Assembly: GCF_013337045.2 (NCBI RefSeq)
Contig: NZ_CP118259.1
Coordinates: 310,001 to 374,000, forward strand
DNA from: Agrobacterium vitis
GTDB lineage: Bacteria; Pseudomonadota; Alphaproteobacteria; Rhizobiales; Rhizobiaceae
Direction: 5' to 3'
DNA length: 64,000 nucleotides
Under the pieces are notes generated by a model, which made no database searches, had not been told where the DNA came from, and saw only the letters and a program-made list of their open reading frames with translations. How positions within the stretch are numbered: the stretch's first letter is position 1; every line of letters starts with the position of its first letter. A program made the position numbers and the translations under genes. Of the stretch, positions 62,477 to 64,000 are shown in pieces.

Positions 62477-64000
62477 GTGGTAGACCCTGGCAATGGCGGA
62501 TTTCCGCCAGAAAACGGGGCGTCAACGTCAAACCGTACCGAGGGCAAGCCCTCGAGGCGCGGTCGGGGCAAGCGGAAAGGCCGGAAATCCGGGCCGCCAG
62601 CTAACCCCGTGACGCAAGACCGGACGGCTTTGGCCGAGCCGGATCGACGTCCCATACAACAAGATCAGCAGGCGGCCCAGCAGGCGCCGGGCCGAAAGCG
62701 TAAGCGTCGCAGGAAAGGCCGTGGCAACACATTGCCGGGACAGGGTCAGGCGGTGCCGCATCAGGGCGTGGAAACGCAAGGGACAGTGGCCCAGGCTGAA
62801 CGGCAGGCAGAGCACCATCATCGCGATCAGGGCTCTGCCGGGCATGCGCCTCGCGATGCAGGTTTATCCAATACTCAAGGGCCTAATCCTCAACGGTCTA
62901 CTCCTCAGGGGCCTCACACCAAAGAATCCCCTATCCAGGGACATGCCCTTGCTGGCGAAACCGGCGGTGCTGCCAGGAAACCGACCAGGAAGCGGCGGAA
63001 GAACCGGGGCCGGCAGAACGCCCAGGTTCGTCCCTTGCAGCCTGGCCGCAGCGTGGACGCCAAGCCCGCCTCTGCCAGCTATTGCCCGCCTGCCGTGGAG
63101 GGCCAGAAGTCGGCTGCCGGCTCTGGTGAGGCACCACATGGCCGCAGCCGACATGGCGGACATGGACATGCTCATGGTGGACAGGGACATCATCCGCATC
63201 ATGGAAAGCACCAGGGCCATCACTCCGGTCACGGTCCTTCTGACGACCATCCTGCCGATTTCTATGCGGCGCTTGATCTCGGCACCAATAATTGCCGGTT
63301 GTTGATTGCCCAGCCGACCCGGCCCGGCCAATTTCGGGTGGTGGATGCCTTTTCGCGCATCGTGCGTCTGGGGGAGGGGCTGGCTGCGACCGGTCGCCTG
63401 TCGCAGGACGCCATGGACCGGGCCATTGAGGCCCTGAAGGTCTGCGCCTCCAAACTGCATGGGGTTGACCTGCGCGGCAAGCGGCTGATCGCCACGGAGG
63501 CCTGCCGGGCCGCGGAGAATGGCGAGGCATTTCTGGAGCGGGTGCGGGCGGAGACCGGGCTTGAGCTGGAAATCATCAATCGCGAGACGGAAGCGCGGCT
63601 GGCGGTGTCCGGTTGTTCCTCGCTGGTTGGACGCGAAACCCGTTCGGTCGTGCTGTTTGATATCGGCGGCGGTTCCTCGGAAATCGCGGTGATCCGCATT
63701 GGCGACAATCGCTCCAGTCGTCTCGCCAATCACATCACCCACTGGACCTCGCTGCCGGTCGGCGTGGTCACGCTGTCGGAGCGCCATGGCGGGCGCGATG
63801 TTTCGCCCACGGTGTTCGAAGCGATGATTACCGAAGTGGCGGGCATGCTCGATCAGTTCGATTGCCCCTCGGTCGAGGCGCTTGGTCATTCTGCTGCCGA
63901 TGTCGATTTCCACCTGATCGGTACGTCCGGCACGGTGACGACACTTGCTGGCGTACATCTCGATCTGCCGCGCTATGATCGCCGTCGGGTGGATGGGCTA
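62477..64000 (+). CDS. ppx: exopolyphosphatase (Ppx/GppA), C-terminus outside window
   Basis: 508 codons to the window edge. Residues 1-260 are low complexity: basic segments (SRRGRGKRKG, ARKPTRKRRK), Gln/Pro-rich stretches, and a His/Gly-rich piece reading HGGHGHAHGGQGHHPHHG. The Ppx/GppA domain starts at FYAALDLGTNNCRLLIAQ and shows VLFDIGGGSSEIAVI, the ASKHA phosphate and magnesium motifs. It releases phosphate from polyphosphate or pppGpp. The frame is closed by TGA at 62414; GTG 62477 (GGAAG six bases upstream) is the best start, as no ATG is suitable. Confidence 0.9.
   Translation, partial: MVDPGNGGFPPENGASTSNRTEGKPSRRGRGKRKGRKSGPPANPVTQDRTALAEPDRRPIQQDQQAAQQAPGRKRKRRRKGRGNTLPGQGQAVPHQGVETQGTVAQAERQAEHHHRDQGSAGHAPRDAGLSNTQGPNPQRSTPQGPHTKESPIQGHALAGETGGAARKPTRKRRKNRGRQNAQVRPLQPGRSVDAKPASASYCPPAVEGQKSAAGSGEAPHGRSRHGGHGHAHGGQGHHPHHGKHQGHHSGHGPSDDHPADFYAALDLGTNNCRLLIAQPTRPGQFRVVDAFSRIVRLGEGLAATGRLSQDAMDRAIEALKVCASKLHGVDLRGKRLIATEACRAAENGEAFLERVRAETGLELEIINRETEARLAVSGCSSLVGRETRSVVLFDIGGGSSEIAVIRIGDNRSSRLANHITHWTSLPVGVVTLSERHGGRDVSPTVFEAMITEVAGMLDQFDCPSVEALGHSAADVDFHLIGTSGTVTTLAGVHLDLPRYDRRRVDGL

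Noticed and set aside
62721..63305. 194-codon plus-strand frame and 364-codon minus-strand frame within ppx
   Set aside because: They are alternative frames of the GC-rich, low-complexity ppx leader; the Ppx frame alone continues into a conserved domain.

Overview
The window is chromosomal DNA of an alphaproteobacterium of the Rhizobiaceae, most like Agrobacterium/Allorhizobium. The evidence is the zwf-pgl-edd Entner-Doudoroff gene order, a RirA iron regulator behind an Irr-type motif, an ScfR-type regulator divergent from isocitrate lyase, a PHB phasin, a PdhS/PleC-type multi-PAS kinase, two HupE/UreJ permeases, and a tRNA-His with the alphaproteobacterial acceptor end (no G-1, A73). The species cannot be fixed from the sequence alone.

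Layout. 0-2.4 kb: sugar-phosphate oxidation (edd start, pgl, zwf). 2.5-7.1 kb: a DUF2007-like protein, a gamma-glutamylputrescine oxidase/synthetase-like pair and a BaiN-type flavoprotein. 7.3-15.7 kb: small ORFs, two LysR regulators, a large chemotaxis receptor, two unrecognised genes and a Tet-like MFS pump, with two palindromic intergenic repeats. 15.7-19.1 kb: glyoxylate-shunt aceA and its divergent regulator, with five TTTACAA/TTGTAAA boxes between them. 19.1-24.5 kb: an unrecognised beta-rich protein and the potFGHI putrescine importer. 24.5-31.6 kb: AsmA-like protein, a 1399-residue PAS kinase and the phasin with a PhaR-like double operator. 31.7-34.8 kb: tRNA-His and a divergent metal-permease locus (hupE; hupE-membrane protein-DUF1007). 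34.8-43.1 kb: OsmC, LysR/mmsA, rirA, gluconokinase, CDP-diacylglycerol diphosphatase, a DadA-like oxidase, GH105 and a cupin. 43.2-48.8 kb: a two-component system divergent from a Tat-exported malate:quinone oxidoreductase followed by NDH-2, a possible alternative quinone-reducing module.

49.26-62.11 kb reads as a 12.8-kb island at the 3' end of tRNA-Gln(CTG). The last 19 nt of the tRNA plus flank are repeated in direct orientation at 49261, and two degenerate copies of the same att-like sequence lie inside at 54607 and 58024. Each non-tRNA copy is followed by the same dispersed repeat of roughly 250-300 bp, which suggests serial accretion. Cargo: a truncated EAL gene, a membrane alpha/beta-hydrolase, a Tat-type amidohydrolase, a beta-barrel protein, a LysR/SDR/F420-reductase-like/SnoaL cassette, and a hydrolase cut exactly at the end of an IS21 element. 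The IS21 istA carries an in-frame stop inside a small palindromic insertion. No integrase is visible.

After the tRNA comes ppx, running off the window, with a long disordered His-rich N-terminus and a GTG start. Functional links: putrescine import (potFGHI) with putrescine oxidation (puuAB-like); glucose oxidation (zwf, pgl, edd, gntK); C2/C3 carbon and PHB control (aceA, scfR, phasin, mmsA); iron/metal control (rirA, hupE).
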